DNA from: an uncultured Lachnospiraceae bacterium
GTDB taxonomy: Bacteria > Bacillota > Clostridia > Lachnospirales > Lachnospiraceae
Assembly (NCBI GenBank): GCA_947174505.1
Contig: CAMWJF010000004.1
Location: 55,512 to 119,511 of the forward strand
DNA: 64,000 nucleotides
Direction: 5' to 3'
Part shown: positions 38,253 to 48,930 of the stretch, piece by piece
Numbering within the stretch: the stretch's first letter is position 1
Layout of the letters: each line of letters starts with the position of its first letter
Program-made: the position numbers and the translations under genes
The notes under the pieces: model-generated
What the model saw: the letters and a program-made list of their open reading frames with translations, nothing else
Told to the model about the DNA's origin: nothing
Databases searched by the model: none

Positions 38253-39176
38253 ATGATGAAAAAGTTTCCTATACAGAACAGACATAAAGCAGCGGCGGTG
38301 GGGCTTGCCGTATTAACGGCGGCAGGCTTAATCGGCTGCGGAACAGGAAATGCGCCTGCGGAGGTGCAGGCGGCATCGGATGGGGAAGCGGAAGAAACCG
38401 GCGGTGTAAGAAAAGTGACAGTGGCCTTTGACCAGGCATATCCGCCTTATGATTTTGTAGATGACGCGGGAAATGCAGACGGATATGAGATCGCAGTTTT
38501 GAGGGCAATTGACGAAAAGCTGCCGCAGTACGAATTTGAGTATATACCGACCACCAATGACGACCTTCTGATCGGAGTGGAATCCGGTAAATATGATCTC
38601 GGTGTAAAAGGCGTATGGTGGACAAAGGAGCGGGAAGAAAACTATATTTTCCCGGAACATTATATCGGCTCCAGTGAGATCGGGATAACTTTCCGTACAG
38701 AAGATGCAGATTCTGTCAAGGATCTGGAATCCTTTGCGGATTTCAGCGGTAATCTGGTACCGATTGCGCCCCAAAATGCGATGTTTGTCATTGTGGAGAA
38801 CTATAATAAGACGCATCCCGATAAGCAGGTGACACTGACGCCTGCCGATCAGTTTACCCTGGCGGACGCTTACCAGTGGGTACTGGAAGGTAGGTACGAT
38901 GCATATGTGACGATCAAAACATCCTTTGAGGCCAATGTCGTATCAGAGTCAGGAGAATATCACCAGTTTGTGGATCAGCTGACTTATGCGGCCTATGAGG
39001 CGATTCCTACATGGGCGCTGTTCAATAAAAACAATCAGGAACTGGCGGATGCTTACGACAGCGTATGGGAGCAGCTTCAGGAGGAAGGCGTTTTAGAGGA
39101 ACTTTCACAGAAATATTTCGGCTACAGCCTGTTCGAGAAAATCCCGGAAGGGTATGTAAAAGGTGATGATTTATAA
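38253..39176 (+). CDS. Amino-acid-type ABC transporter substrate-binding lipoprotein
   Basis: Lipobox-like LIGCG; VTVAFDQAYPPYDFVDDAGNADGYEIAVLRAI; SBP family 3. Confidence 0.9.
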   Translation: MMKKFPIQNRHKAAAVGLAVLTAAGLIGCGTGNAPAEVQAASDGEAEETGGVRKVTVAFDQAYPPYDFVDDAGNADGYEIAVLRAIDEKLPQYEFEYIPTTNDDLLIGVESGKYDLGVKGVWWTKEREENYIFPEHYIGSSEIGITFRTEDADSVKDLESFADFSGNLVPIAPQNAMFVIVENYNKTHPDKQVTLTPADQFTLADAYQWVLEGRYDAYVTIKTSFEANVVSESGEYHQFVDQLTYAAYEAIPTWALFNKNNQELADAYDSVWEQLQEEGVLEELSQKYFGYSLFEKIPEGYVKGDDL

Positions 39177-39191
39177 AAGGAGGAGACGGCA

Positions 39192-40178
39192 ATGGGAAAA
39201 AGAGAATTGATATTTGATACGTTTGATAATAAGGCAACAGAGAGGATTCCGGTAGGTTTCTGGTTTCACTTTGCACCGGAGGAATTGTATGATGAGAGAC
39301 CTGAAGTAATCGAGAAAAACATTGAAGGACATCAGAGATTTTTTGACGGGTTTGCGCCGGATTTCCTGAAGCTGATGAGCGACGGCTATTTTACATATCC
39401 AAATGAGACGGTGTCCCGGATTCAAAGTGCGGCAGACTTGGATCAGGTGAAGGCATCTGAACCGACAGAGTGGATTGATAAGCAGGTGGCTCTGGTACGG
39501 GAGCTGACCGGGCGTTTTAAGAGCGAGGTGGCAGCATTCTATAATATTTTCGCACCGGCTACTTTCTTTAAGTTTCTGGTACCGCAGGACGGCGGGCTGG
39601 CTCTGGGAAAACTGCTTGCGGAAAATCCGGCAGGTGTCAGACATGCCCTGAATGAGATCGGGAAGGATATTGCGGTGCTTGCGGAGAAGGTGATCCGGGA
39701 AGGCGGTGCGGATGGAATTTATCTGAGTGCCCAGAACATACAGGACAGCGTGGTGGGGAAGGAGGCGTATCTGGAGAATGTCGCGCCTTCCGAACTGAAG
39801 GTATTGGAGGCGGCAAACCGGGTGAGCGATTATAATATTTTGCATATCTGCGGTTATGAGGGCGCAAGAAATGATCTGTCCTACTATGTGGACTATCCGG
39901 CGAAAGCAGTTAACTGGGCTGTTACAACGGAGCATGTCAGCCTGAGCGAGGGTAAGAGGCTGTTTGGAGGCCGAGCGGTGATAGGTGGCTTTAATAATAC
40001 AAAAAAGGGTGTGCTTTATAAGGGGACAAGGGAAGAGATCGAGGCATACACGGCGGAGCTGGTCCGCGATGCGGGAAAAACAGGCGTTGTTCTCGGAGCG
40101 GACTGCACGGTTCCTTCGGATATTGACCTTGCGCACTTGGAATGGGTACGGGAGAAGGCAAAAGCCGTAACGGCATAA
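39192..40178 (+). CDS. Uroporphyrinogen decarboxylase-family protein with HxC...C motif (MtaA/CmuA-like)
   Basis: ERIPVGFWFHF; ILHICGYEG ... GVVLGADCTVPSD. Confidence 0.83.
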   Translation: MGKRELIFDTFDNKATERIPVGFWFHFAPEELYDERPEVIEKNIEGHQRFFDGFAPDFLKLMSDGYFTYPNETVSRIQSAADLDQVKASEPTEWIDKQVALVRELTGRFKSEVAAFYNIFAPATFFKFLVPQDGGLALGKLLAENPAGVRHALNEIGKDIAVLAEKVIREGGADGIYLSAQNIQDSVVGKEAYLENVAPSELKVLEAANRVSDYNILHICGYEGARNDLSYYVDYPAKAVNWAVTTEHVSLSEGKRLFGGRAVIGGFNNTKKGVLYKGTREEIEAYTAELVRDAGKTGVVLGADCTVPSDIDLAHLEWVREKAKAVTA

Positions 40179-40203
40179 CATTAAGAAAGAGGAGGTGACG
40201 GCA

Positions 40204-40938
40204 ATGCGCCCGTTTCACCCTGCGTATATTATTTATGTACTGCCTAAGCTGCTTTCCGCGTTGTGGGTGACTTTTGCAATGGTGGCCGGGACACTTTTCT
40301 TCGGCGGCCTGCTGGGATTTCTTCTGGCGGCGGGAAAGGTCAGGAGAGGCAGAATAGCAAAGACAATTTCCAATATTTATATCTATACGGTGAGGTGTGT
40401 GCCCTCCATAGTTATGCTGTTCATTGTTTACTATGGTTTGCCGGAGCTGCTGCTTACCTTTGGAATAGATATTAACCGCGTGGGGAAGGGGTTTTTTGTC
40501 ATCGTTACGTTCTCCATTCTCTTCGCGGCAAATATAGCCGAGGTGTTCCGGGCAGCTTATGAGGCTGTAGACCGGGGACAGCGGGAAGCGGCGCTGAGTA
40601 TCGGTTTGTCCGAGTGGCAGGCATTCAGGCGGATCATATTACCACAGTGCGTTGTGGTGGCAATTCCTAATTTCACCAATGCGCTGATTAATCTGATGAA
40701 GGAGGGGGCGCTTGCCTATACGATCGGCCTGATTGATATTATGGGAAAAGGACAGCTTCTGATCGGGAAAAACCAGGGCTCCTACGGGTTGGAAATCTAT
40801 CTGGCTCTGGCAGGTATTTACTGGGTCATCACGATTTTGGTGGAAAAGTTTTCCGCGGGAGTGGAAATAGCCCTGTCCAAGGGAAGAAAGGCGCCGAATG
40901 CAAAGATCAGGGAAAGGAGGCGGAAAAAATGCAGTTGA
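40204..40938 (+). CDS. Amino acid ABC transporter permease
   Basis: [29 protein letters not shown]; start at 40204 after GAGGAGG. Confidence 0.93.
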   Translation: MRPFHPAYIIYVLPKLLSALWVTFAMVAGTLFFGGLLGFLLAAGKVRRGRIAKTISNIYIYTVRCVPSIVMLFIVYYGLPELLLTFGIDINRVGKGFFVIVTFSILFAANIAEVFRAAYEAVDRGQREAALSIGLSEWQAFRRIILPQCVVVAIPNFTNALINLMKEGALAYTIGLIDIMGKGQLLIGKNQGSYGLEIYLALAGIYWVITILVEKFSAGVEIALSKGRKAPNAKIRERRRKKCS

Positions 40939-41639
40939 ATACGGAATTTATGCGGCAGACACTGATAGATGTCCTGGCAGGAGTCCCGGTGACCCTAAAG
41001 CTGACGTTTGTGACCCTTCTGCTCTCCGCTCCGCCGGCTTTTTGGATAGCCTTGGGAAAAACAGAAGGCGGAAAGAACCGTGGAAAAATATCCGGGGTAT
41101 ATGTTTCCGTCGTCAGGGGAACCCCGGTGGTGGTGCAGATACTGTTTCTGTACAGCTTATTGCCGACAATGCTGAATTATCTTATTAAGAATGTCTTCCG
41201 GCTTGATTTCAATATATTTAATATCGATGCGGTCTGGTATGCCTATATTATTTTTATCTTAAATACTACAGCCGTATTGTCGGAAGTGTTCCGGTCAGCG
41301 CTTCTGGCGGTGGACGGAGGCCAGTTAGAAGCGGCGCTGTCCATCGGGCTTTCCCGCAGGCAGGCATATATGCGGATTATCATTCCGCAGGCGCTTATGT
41401 CCGCGCTGCCCAACATCTGTAATACGACAGTCAGTCTGTTAAAAAATTCCTCGCTGGCATTTATGATGACGGTCAAGGATATTACGGCAATTGCAAAAGT
41501 GAAGGCGGCTTACGGTTACAATTACATAGAAGCGTATCTGGTTATTCTGCTGATGTATGTTATATTATGCAGCGTAGTGCAGGGTATCTTCCGTTTGCTG
41601 GAAAATGCGGTGTCAGTACGCAGGCGTGCGGCAGTATAG
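40929..41639 (+). CDS. Amino acid ABC transporter permease
   Basis: [36 protein letters not shown]. Confidence 0.93.
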   Translation: MQLNTEFMRQTLIDVLAGVPVTLKLTFVTLLLSAPPAFWIALGKTEGGKNRGKISGVYVSVVRGTPVVVQILFLYSLLPTMLNYLIKNVFRLDFNIFNIDAVWYAYIIFILNTTAVLSEVFRSALLAVDGGQLEAALSIGLSRRQAYMRIIIPQALMSALPNICNTTVSLLKNSSLAFMMTVKDITAIAKVKAAYGYNYIEAYLVILLMYVILCSVVQGIFRLLENAVSVRRRAAV

Positions 41640-41667
41640 TGGGTGGATTCTACAGGGAGGCAGCGGT

Positions 41668-42420
41668 ATGTTGGAAGTAAAAAACGTAAAAAAGTCATTT
41701 GGGGATAATCAGGTTCTTAAGGGAATTGACCTAAAGGTAAATAAAGGGGATATCATTGTAATTCTGGGGCCAAGCGGTTCCGGGAAGACCACTTTCTTAA
41801 GAAGCCTGAATTTTCTGGAAAAAGCGGATAGCGGGACAATGGATTTTGACGAAATTCACACGGAGTTTTCAAACGCGTCCGGGAAGGTAATAATTAAAGT
41901 AAGAAAAAAGACAGCCTTTGTATTTCAGAACTATAATCTGTTCCAGAACAAAACAGCCCTGCAGAATGTGATGGAAGGGCTGGTGACGGCACGCAGGGTT
42001 CCCCGGAAAGAATCGGAGGAGAGAGCAAAAAAAGCGTTGGATAAGGTGGGTCTGTCAGGCAGATACGATTATTACCCATATCAGCTCTCGGGCGGGCAGC
42101 AGCAGCGGGTCGGCATTGCAAGGGCAGTTGTAGTGAACCCTGATATCCTTCTGTTTGACGAACCTACCAGTGCATTGGATCCTGAGCTGATCGGAGAGGT
42201 GCTTGCGGTTATGAAATCACTGGCAGAGGAAGGAGCGACCATGATTGTTGTGACCCATGAGATGAGCTTCGCGCAGGAGGTGGCAAGCAGGATCGTCTTT
42301 ATGGACGGCGGCGTGGTTGTGGAGGAAGGTTCCGCCAGAGAAATATTTACGGCGCCGAAGGAAGAGCGAACAAGACAGTTTCTCCGCAGGATTATAAGGG
42401 ATTACGACTATGTGATTTAA
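41668..42420 (+). CDS. Amino acid ABC transporter ATP-binding protein
   Basis: Walker [36 protein letters not shown]. Confidence 0.95.
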   Translation: MLEVKNVKKSFGDNQVLKGIDLKVNKGDIIVILGPSGSGKTTFLRSLNFLEKADSGTMDFDEIHTEFSNASGKVIIKVRKKTAFVFQNYNLFQNKTALQNVMEGLVTARRVPRKESEERAKKALDKVGLSGRYDYYPYQLSGGQQQRVGIARAVVVNPDILLFDEPTSALDPELIGEVLAVMKSLAEEGATMIVVTHEMSFAQEVASRIVFMDGGVVVEEGSAREIFTAPKEERTRQFLRRIIRDYDYVI

Positions 42421-42508
42421 GTGGTTTTTCTTGTAGAATTTGGGCAGGAGTGATATACTTTGTTTAACTGGAAACCAAAATGAACAGACAGGGAAAGATA
42501 TCATAGCC

Positions 42509-43765
42509 ATGAATATATTGAAGAAAATCATAACAGGTATAGGAGTATTGGCTGCTTTACTATGCGCTCTTATTATACTATCTGCCATAAATCCGGGAAT
42601 CACGGAAACGCTCTCCTCTCTGCTTTCGGGTAACGGTATTCCCACACAGGGAGAAGAGTCGGAGGCAGTGGAAGATTCAGCGGAACCTTTTCGGGAAGAA
42701 GATGAAGAATTTTCTGATATCCCTTCTGAAGCAGAGGAAGAAGAGCCGGAGGATGATTCCGTTTTGCCGGAGGAGGAAGAGGAGACGGGCGCCAGGCAGA
42801 CTGTGCAGCGCCAGCCCGAGGAGCCGGACAGAGGCACCTCCGACTCTGCCTCCGGCGGGGAGCGCGTCAGGGGCCTAAACGGTTACGAGCCGCCGGCAGA
42901 ATCGGGCGTGAGCGTTCCCGAGGCGGTCAGCGGTAAATCCGGGTACCAGCCAATTACGGAAAAATCCGAAGAATTGCCGGATGCGGAAGGCGGCGAGTAT
43001 ACAAGCGATTTGGGCTATGGCGAGACAGGCGACAACCTGTCCTTTGACTCTATTTTTTATCCGTATTATCAGATGCTGGATCCGAAGGGCCAGCACCTTT
43101 ACCGACAGATTTATGCCAATGCAGCCGCGTACAACGCGGCTTTTGTACCTATTGAGGCGGTGCCGGTGTCGGAGCTTAAGGATGTGGTTATGGCAGTATA
43201 CAATGACCATCCCGAGCTTTTCTGGCTGAACACGGTGTTTACCTGTAGGTATGACCAGAATAAAATCTGTGCGGAGCTGGAACTGGAGTTTAATATGACG
43301 CTGGAGGAGCTTACCGCGTCCTCAAAGACGTTTTATAATATCACCAATGAAATTCTCTCCCAGGTGCAGAATCTCAGCCCTTATGAGAAAGAGGTACGTC
43401 TGCACGACATTCTGATTGAGCGGGTAGAGTACGAAAAAGGCGCGGATAAGAACCAGAGCGCCTACAGCGCGCTGGTGGACGGTAAGAGTGTGTGCGCCGG
43501 ATACGCCAGGGCTTACCAGTACCTGATGCAGCGTATGGGGATTCCCTGTTTTTACTGTACGGGTTATGCGGGGACAGACCACGCCTGGAATATCGTCGGG
43601 CTGGACGACGGCTATTACAACGTGGACGTGACGTGGGATGACACGGAAGGCGGCCAGTATGACTATTTCAACAAGACGGACGAGGCGTACGCGGACACCC
43701 ATGTGAGGCGTGAGCTGTCGGTGAATCTGCCGAAGTGCGAGGGCCAGAGATATGCAGTTCAGTGA
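42509..43765 (+). CDS. Transglutaminase-like domain protein with N-terminal signal/TM
   Basis: KSVCAGYARAYQYLMQRMGIPCFYCTGYAGTDHAWNIVGLDDGYYNVDVTWDD. Confidence 0.86.
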   Translation: MNILKKIITGIGVLAALLCALIILSAINPGITETLSSLLSGNGIPTQGEESEAVEDSAEPFREEDEEFSDIPSEAEEEEPEDDSVLPEEEEETGARQTVQRQPEEPDRGTSDSASGGERVRGLNGYEPPAESGVSVPEAVSGKSGYQPITEKSEELPDAEGGEYTSDLGYGETGDNLSFDSIFYPYYQMLDPKGQHLYRQIYANAAAYNAAFVPIEAVPVSELKDVVMAVYNDHPELFWLNTVFTCRYDQNKICAELELEFNMTLEELTASSKTFYNITNEILSQVQNLSPYEKEVRLHDILIERVEYEKGADKNQSAYSALVDGKSVCAGYARAYQYLMQRMGIPCFYCTGYAGTDHAWNIVGLDDGYYNVDVTWDDTEGGQYDYFNKTDEAYADTHVRRELSVNLPKCEGQRYAVQ

Positions 43766-43813
43766 TCATCCTGCCTGTGGGTAACTGAAAAAGATAAAGT
43801 ATAGTGAAAAGTG

Positions 43814-43846
43814 CGGAGCTGCAAAAATGCAAGGCTCCGTTTTTTT
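43814..43846 (+). terminator. Intrinsic terminator
   Basis: CGGAGC ... GCTCCG TTTTTTT. Confidence 0.8.
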
Positions 43847-43876
43847 GCCATGAAACGCGGAAATGAGAAATAAGTA

Positions 43877-43930
43877 TTGACACATATTTGTACAAAGCGT
43901 ATAATTTTTATAAAGCGTACACGAGTACGC
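43877..43930 (+). promoter_or_regulatory. Consensus promoter with a downstream inverted repeat (candidate operator)
   Basis: TTGACA-17-TATAAT; GCGTAC-ACGA-GTACGC at 43915-43930. Confidence 0.82.
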
Positions 43931-44177
43931 AAAGGTAAAATGCACATAGCAGGCAGGACACGACATTATATTTTGCAATATGAAGAGACGAAAATAATCA
44001 TTGCGTTATAGGAGGAACGCAAAAAAATACCCCAACTGTTATCGTCCCCACAAAGAACAGATAGACTGTCAGGATATTTTTTACATTCGTTATTTTAAAT
44101 CATTCCTGCTAAAATGTAAAGCGTCTGTCCCTAACAATCTACAGGACAATTATTCAATTTTAGAAAGGAAATCATTT

Positions 44178-45518
44178 ATGAAGAAAAAGATAGTAAGTAC
44201 TCTTTTATGTGCGGCGATTTGCCTTGCGTCATTGGCCGGGTGCGGCGGTGGTGCACAGGGTGGACAGGATACGGCCTCGAATGCGCCGGCCGGGACATCG
44301 GTGGAAACGGCGGACGGGCAGACCGAAACGGCGGCGGATCAGGCGGCCTCCGGTGAAAAGATCACTCTGGAATTCTGGAATGTGTTTACCGGTTCCGATG
44401 GTGATATCCTGCGCCAGATTGTAGATAACTATAACAGCATTAATACGGATAATATTGAGATTCAGATGGATATCATGCCCAATGACCAGCTGCAGCAAAA
44501 GCTTCCGGCGGCGATTGCGACAGGGACGGCTCCGGATATTGTCCTGTTCGGGGTGGAGAATCTTGCGCCTTATGTCAGCAACGATTCCCTGGAGGATATC
44601 AGTGACTTCTGGGAAGTGACGGGAGTGGATAAGAGCAATATACTGGACAATGTGCTGGAACTGTCCCATGTGAACGGAAAGCTGTACGGCACGCCGATGC
44701 AGTATAATGTCACCTATCTGTATTGGAATAAAGACTTGTTCCGCGACGCAGGTCTGGATCCTGAAAAAGCGCCGGAAACGCTGGATGAATTGGCGGAATA
44801 TGCGGAAAAGCTTACAGATCCTTCCAAAAACCAGTTCGGACTGGCATTGCCGACCAATGTTACATACATGCAGTTTTTATGGGCGAACGGCGGCGATGCG
44901 GATGACCCGGAGACGAACAGGAATCTTCTGGATTCGAAAGAGAATCTGAAAACGCTGGAATGGCTTCAGGACCTGACAGTCAATAAAAAGGTTTCACCGA
45001 GCAGTATTACGGGGCCGGAGGCGGATACGATGCTTCAGGCAGGCCAGATCGGTATGTATATGAGTGGTCCATGGCAGATCAACGGTCTGCGCACACAGGG
45101 GATTGATTTTGGCATTGCGCCCTGCGTGGCGGGCAGCGCAGGGGCATTTTCCCCAGCAGGCGGATGCAGCTATGTAATTCCCAAAGGCGTAGATGAGGAA
45201 CACCGGTTGGCGGCGTACAAGTTTATGCAGTATTGGCTGACGGATGATATTTTAAAGGAGTGGTCACAGAAAAACGGCTTTCCCGTATGGTCTAAGACTT
45301 TAATGGAAGATTCGGAGATACAAAATGACGAGGTGCTAAACTCCATTTCCAAAGCGACGGAGATTGGCCGTCCTTACAATCTCGGATATTCCTTGGCAAG
45401 CCAGATTGACAAGGATGTTATGATACCTTTGTTTGAGACGGTTATGACAGGCGCCGCAACGCCGGAAGAGGCTTTAAAGAAGGCGTCGCAGGCAATGGAC
45501 GGGGTGCTTGCACAGTAG
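44178..45518 (+). CDS. Sugar ABC transporter substrate-binding lipoprotein
   Basis: Lipobox SLAGCGGG; ITLEFWNVFTGSDGDILRQIVDNYN; start at 44178. Confidence 0.93.
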   Translation: MKKKIVSTLLCAAICLASLAGCGGGAQGGQDTASNAPAGTSVETADGQTETAADQAASGEKITLEFWNVFTGSDGDILRQIVDNYNSINTDNIEIQMDIMPNDQLQQKLPAAIATGTAPDIVLFGVENLAPYVSNDSLEDISDFWEVTGVDKSNILDNVLELSHVNGKLYGTPMQYNVTYLYWNKDLFRDAGLDPEKAPETLDELAEYAEKLTDPSKNQFGLALPTNVTYMQFLWANGGDADDPETNRNLLDSKENLKTLEWLQDLTVNKKVSPSSITGPEADTMLQAGQIGMYMSGPWQINGLRTQGIDFGIAPCVAGSAGAFSPAGGCSYVIPKGVDEEHRLAAYKFMQYWLTDDILKEWSQKNGFPVWSKTLMEDSEIQNDEVLNSISKATEIGRPYNLGYSLASQIDKDVMIPLFETVMTGAATPEEALKKASQAMDGVLAQ

Positions 45519-45596
45519 GGATGGCAGGAGAAAAGGGATCGCCGTTTCCGGCGGTCCTTTTTACAAAACATGCTGTGTTGCGGAATCGGAGGATAT

Positions 45597-46511
45597 ATGG
45601 AGAAGAATAAAGGAAAAAGGAAAAAATATGTGGCGCATAACCAGAAGTGCGCGTATCTCTTTCTGCTGCCATCCATGTTCATATTGTCTGTCTTTGTGTT
45701 TGTTCCGCTGATTGCTTCTTTTGTGATCAGTATCACGAATATGAATATTTTTATGAAAGATGTCAGTTTTGCAGGACTTAAAAATTTCATTCAGCTGTTT
45801 AAAGACAGCAGGGTGAGCAATGCGACGTTTAACAGCCTGTATTTTACGCTATTAGAAGTACCGTTACAGATTGGACTGGCGCTGCTTATGACTGTATGTC
45901 TCGCAAAGAATAACAGATATTGTAAGCTGCTGCGTTCCATCTATTATCTGCCCTTTGTCTGTTCCATGACGGCAATCGGCATTGTCTGGTCCATGCTGCT
46001 GGATCCGAATATGGGACTGTTTGCTTACTGGCTGAAGCAGGCGGGATTTGATACAATTGCCTTTTTGAAAGATCCGAAATGGGCAATGCCTACGGTTATC
46101 GCCGTAACAGCGTGGAAGGGATTTGGCTATACGCTGACGCTTATGGCGGCAGCAGTACTTAACATACCGCAGTCACTATATGAAGCGGCGGATATGGACG
46201 GTGCGGGAGGTTTCCAAAAATTTATTCATATCACAATTCCCGGAATTTGGTCTACAATCAGTTTTTGCATTGTTACTTCGACGATCGGGGCAATGCAAAT
46301 GTTTGACCAGGCGTATGTGATGACGCAGGGAGGGCCATTAAATAAGACGGAGACGGTCGTGCAGTATATTTATGACAGAGGATTCCAGACGGCTCCTTAT
46401 AATCTGGGGTATGCTTCTGCCATTTCCGTGTATTTGTTTGTGATCGTGGCGGTGATGACACTTGTCCTGCGGAAATTTGTATTAAACAGAGGGGAGGGTG
46501 CGGATGAGTAA
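45597..46511 (+). CDS. Sugar ABC transporter permease
   Basis: EAADMDGAGGFQKFIHITIPGIWSTISF; CUT1 permease pattern. Confidence 0.93.
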   Translation: MEKNKGKRKKYVAHNQKCAYLFLLPSMFILSVFVFVPLIASFVISITNMNIFMKDVSFAGLKNFIQLFKDSRVSNATFNSLYFTLLEVPLQIGLALLMTVCLAKNNRYCKLLRSIYYLPFVCSMTAIGIVWSMLLDPNMGLFAYWLKQAGFDTIAFLKDPKWAMPTVIAVTAWKGFGYTLTLMAAAVLNIPQSLYEAADMDGAGGFQKFIHITIPGIWSTISFCIVTSTIGAMQMFDQAYVMTQGGPLNKTETVVQYIYDRGFQTAPYNLGYASAISVYLFVIVAVMTLVLRKFVLNRGEGADE

Positions 46512-47334
46512 AAGAAAAATAAGATTGTCTACGGTGGCAGGATATGTTTTCACTCTTTTGGCTGCAGTTACGGTGCTGATCCCAATCCTGTGGCTGTTGG
46601 TCTCTTCCTTTAAGACGGACGCGGGAGTCATCAAATTCCCACCTGAATTTTTCCCGGAAGAGTGGACCCTGTATCAGTACCTGTACGTGGGAGACAGTAT
46701 TCCGATCTTCAAAATGACAAAAAATACAGTCGTTTTTGCAGGCGGAGTGACGGTGCTTAGCTTGTTATTTGATTCTATGGCGGGGTATGCTTTTGCAAGA
46801 ATGAGATTCAGAGGATCGAAGCTTTTATTTTCTATTATTTTGCTTACCATGATGGTTCCGTTCCAGATCATTATGACTCCTCTCTATATCGAGGTGTACA
46901 AATTTCATCTGCTGGACACTTACCTTGGACTGATTCTGCCGCGTGCTACCAGCGCGTTTGGAATTTATATGATGAGTTCTTTTTTCTCGGGACTGCCTAA
47001 GTCGCTGGAAGAATCGGGAAGGATAGACGGCATGAGTGAGTTTCGGATTTTCCGGTCGATCATGCTGCCGCTGTGTAAGCCTGCATTGGTAAGTCTGGGC
47101 ATTTTTCATTTTATGAATAACTGGAATGATCTGCTGTATCCTCTGATGCTGACCAGTTCGCAGAATAAAAGAACGCTGTCGGCGGGACTGGCGGTTCTGG
47201 TAGGCAATAAAGTGATCAAATACGGACCCACTCTTGCGGCGACGATGATCTCGCTTGCACCGCTGCTGATTCTGTATATTTTCTGTCAAAAATATTTTAC
47301 AGAAGGCGTGGCAACTTCGGGAATAAAAGAATAA
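46504..47334 (+). CDS. Carbohydrate ABC transporter permease
   Basis: EESGRIDGMSEFRIFRSIMLPLCKPALVSLGIFHFMNNWNDLLYPL. Confidence 0.93.
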   Translation: MSKRKIRLSTVAGYVFTLLAAVTVLIPILWLLVSSFKTDAGVIKFPPEFFPEEWTLYQYLYVGDSIPIFKMTKNTVVFAGGVTVLSLLFDSMAGYAFARMRFRGSKLLFSIILLTMMVPFQIIMTPLYIEVYKFHLLDTYLGLILPRATSAFGIYMMSSFFSGLPKSLEESGRIDGMSEFRIFRSIMLPLCKPALVSLGIFHFMNNWNDLLYPLMLTSSQNKRTLSAGLAVLVGNKVIKYGPTLAATMISLAPLLILYIFCQKYFTEGVATSGIKE

Positions 47335-47356
47335 TATTTCAAAATTAGGAGAAATC

Positions 47357-48874
47357 ATGGAGAAAAAAAAGATACATATCATTGTCAATAAAAACTTTAT
47401 AAAAGGTGAAATTGACAGGCGGATTTATGGCTCCTTTGTGGAGCATATGGGACGGGTGGTATATTCCGGGATTTATGAGCCGGGGCACGAAACGGCGGAT
47501 GAGGATGGTTTTCGTCAGGATGTCCTGGAGAAGGTAAGGGAGATGGGTGTAACGGCGGTACGCTATCCCGGAGGAAACTTTGTATCCTGCTATGACTGGA
47601 AGGATGGCGTGGGGGCCGTGGAAAAACGGCCCCGCAGACTGGAGATTGCGTGGCGCTCTGTCGAGACCAATGAAATCGGGACAAACGAATTTATGAAGTG
47701 GGCGAAAAAGGCGGGAATTGAGCCGGTTTTTGCCGTAAATCTGGGAACCAAAGGGATTGAAAATGCGGTGTCCCTTGTCGAATACTGTAATATCAAAGAA
47801 GGAACCTATTACAGTGACTGGCGAAGAGAGCATGGCGTAGAACAGCCCTATGGCATCAAAACATGGTGCATGGGAAATGAGATGGATGGAGACTGGCAGA
47901 TCGGACATAAGACGGCACAGGAGTATGGCAGACTGGCACAGGAGACGGCAAAAGCGATGAAACAGGTGGACAGCAGTATTGAACTGGTCTCCTGCGGCAG
48001 CTCCAAATCCGATATGAAGACATATCCCGAGTGGGAAGCGGAGACTTTAAAATATACATATCCATATGTAGACTATATTTCTCTGCATCAGTACTATGGC
48101 GGACAGGAGCTTGGGACTAAAAATTTTCTTGCCCAGTCGCTTGACATGGAAGATTATATCCGGACTGTAATAGGAACCTGTGACTATAGCAAGGCATGGC
48201 ACCGTTCAGACAAGACGGTTTACATCAGTTTCGATGAATGGGGGGTATGGTCGGTGCCGGATCAGGTGGTGGCGGCTTCGGTGGACGAAAAACCCTGGCA
48301 GGTCGCGCCGCATCTGAGTGAGCAAATTTACTCGATGGAGGATGCGCTGCTCTTTTCCAGCATGATGATGAACTTTTTAAAATATGCGGACCGGATCAAA
48401 ATTGCCTGTCAGTCTTTGCTGACCAATATCAGCGCGGCAATCATGACAGAGCGGGGCGGCGGCGTATGGGTGCAGCCGATTTACTATCCTTTTATGCATA
48501 TGGCGAATTATGGGCGGGGAAAAGTATTACAGAGTGTAGATGAAATGCCGGTTTATGACTGTAAGATGAGAAAACAGGTTCCCTATGTGGATTATGTGGC
48601 AGTACACAACGGAGAAAGAAAAGAAGTTGTATTGTTCGCGGTGAACCGGTCGGAGGAGGCGCCGGCGGAACTTACGCTGGAATTGCAGGAGTTTCAGACG
48701 GCAGGAGTCATTGAACATGTGGCCATGTACAGCGAAGATAAAAAAGCAACTAATTTGGAGGATCACGATCTGGTAAAGCCAAAACAGATCGATGGAAGCA
48801 GGCTGGAAAGCGGCAGGGTGATCAGTAATCTGCCGGCATTGTCATGGAATATGGTGCGGATTGAGCTTTTGTGA
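47357..48874 (+). CDS. Alpha-L-arabinofuranosidase, GH51
   Basis: RYPGGNFVSCYDWKDGVG; TWCMGNEMDGDWQIGH. Confidence 0.93.
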   Translation: MEKKKIHIIVNKNFIKGEIDRRIYGSFVEHMGRVVYSGIYEPGHETADEDGFRQDVLEKVREMGVTAVRYPGGNFVSCYDWKDGVGAVEKRPRRLEIAWRSVETNEIGTNEFMKWAKKAGIEPVFAVNLGTKGIENAVSLVEYCNIKEGTYYSDWRREHGVEQPYGIKTWCMGNEMDGDWQIGHKTAQEYGRLAQETAKAMKQVDSSIELVSCGSSKSDMKTYPEWEAETLKYTYPYVDYISLHQYYGGQELGTKNFLAQSLDMEDYIRTVIGTCDYSKAWHRSDKTVYISFDEWGVWSVPDQVVAASVDEKPWQVAPHLSEQIYSMEDALLFSSMMMNFLKYADRIKIACQSLLTNISAAIMTERGGGVWVQPIYYPFMHMANYGRGKVLQSVDEMPVYDCKMRKQVPYVDYVAVHNGERKEVVLFAVNRSEEAPAELTLELQEFQTAGVIEHVAMYSEDKKATNLEDHDLVKPKQIDGSRLESGRVISNLPALSWNMVRIELL

Positions 48875-48930
48875 TAAAATAAAATTATATTTCGGAGAAG
48901 TTTATTCCGGTTATCACAGGAGGCACAAAG

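Noticed and set aside
39171-40181. 336-aa minus-strand ORF
   Set aside because: Antisense shadow of the UroD-like gene; no domain features or RBS.
44001-44177. N-terminal extension of the sugar-binding protein as listed in the ORF track
   Set aside because: A canonical lipoprotein signal peptide (MKKKIVSTLLCAAICLASLAGC) starts at 44178 with AGAAAGGA upstream; the extension is most likely untranslated leader.
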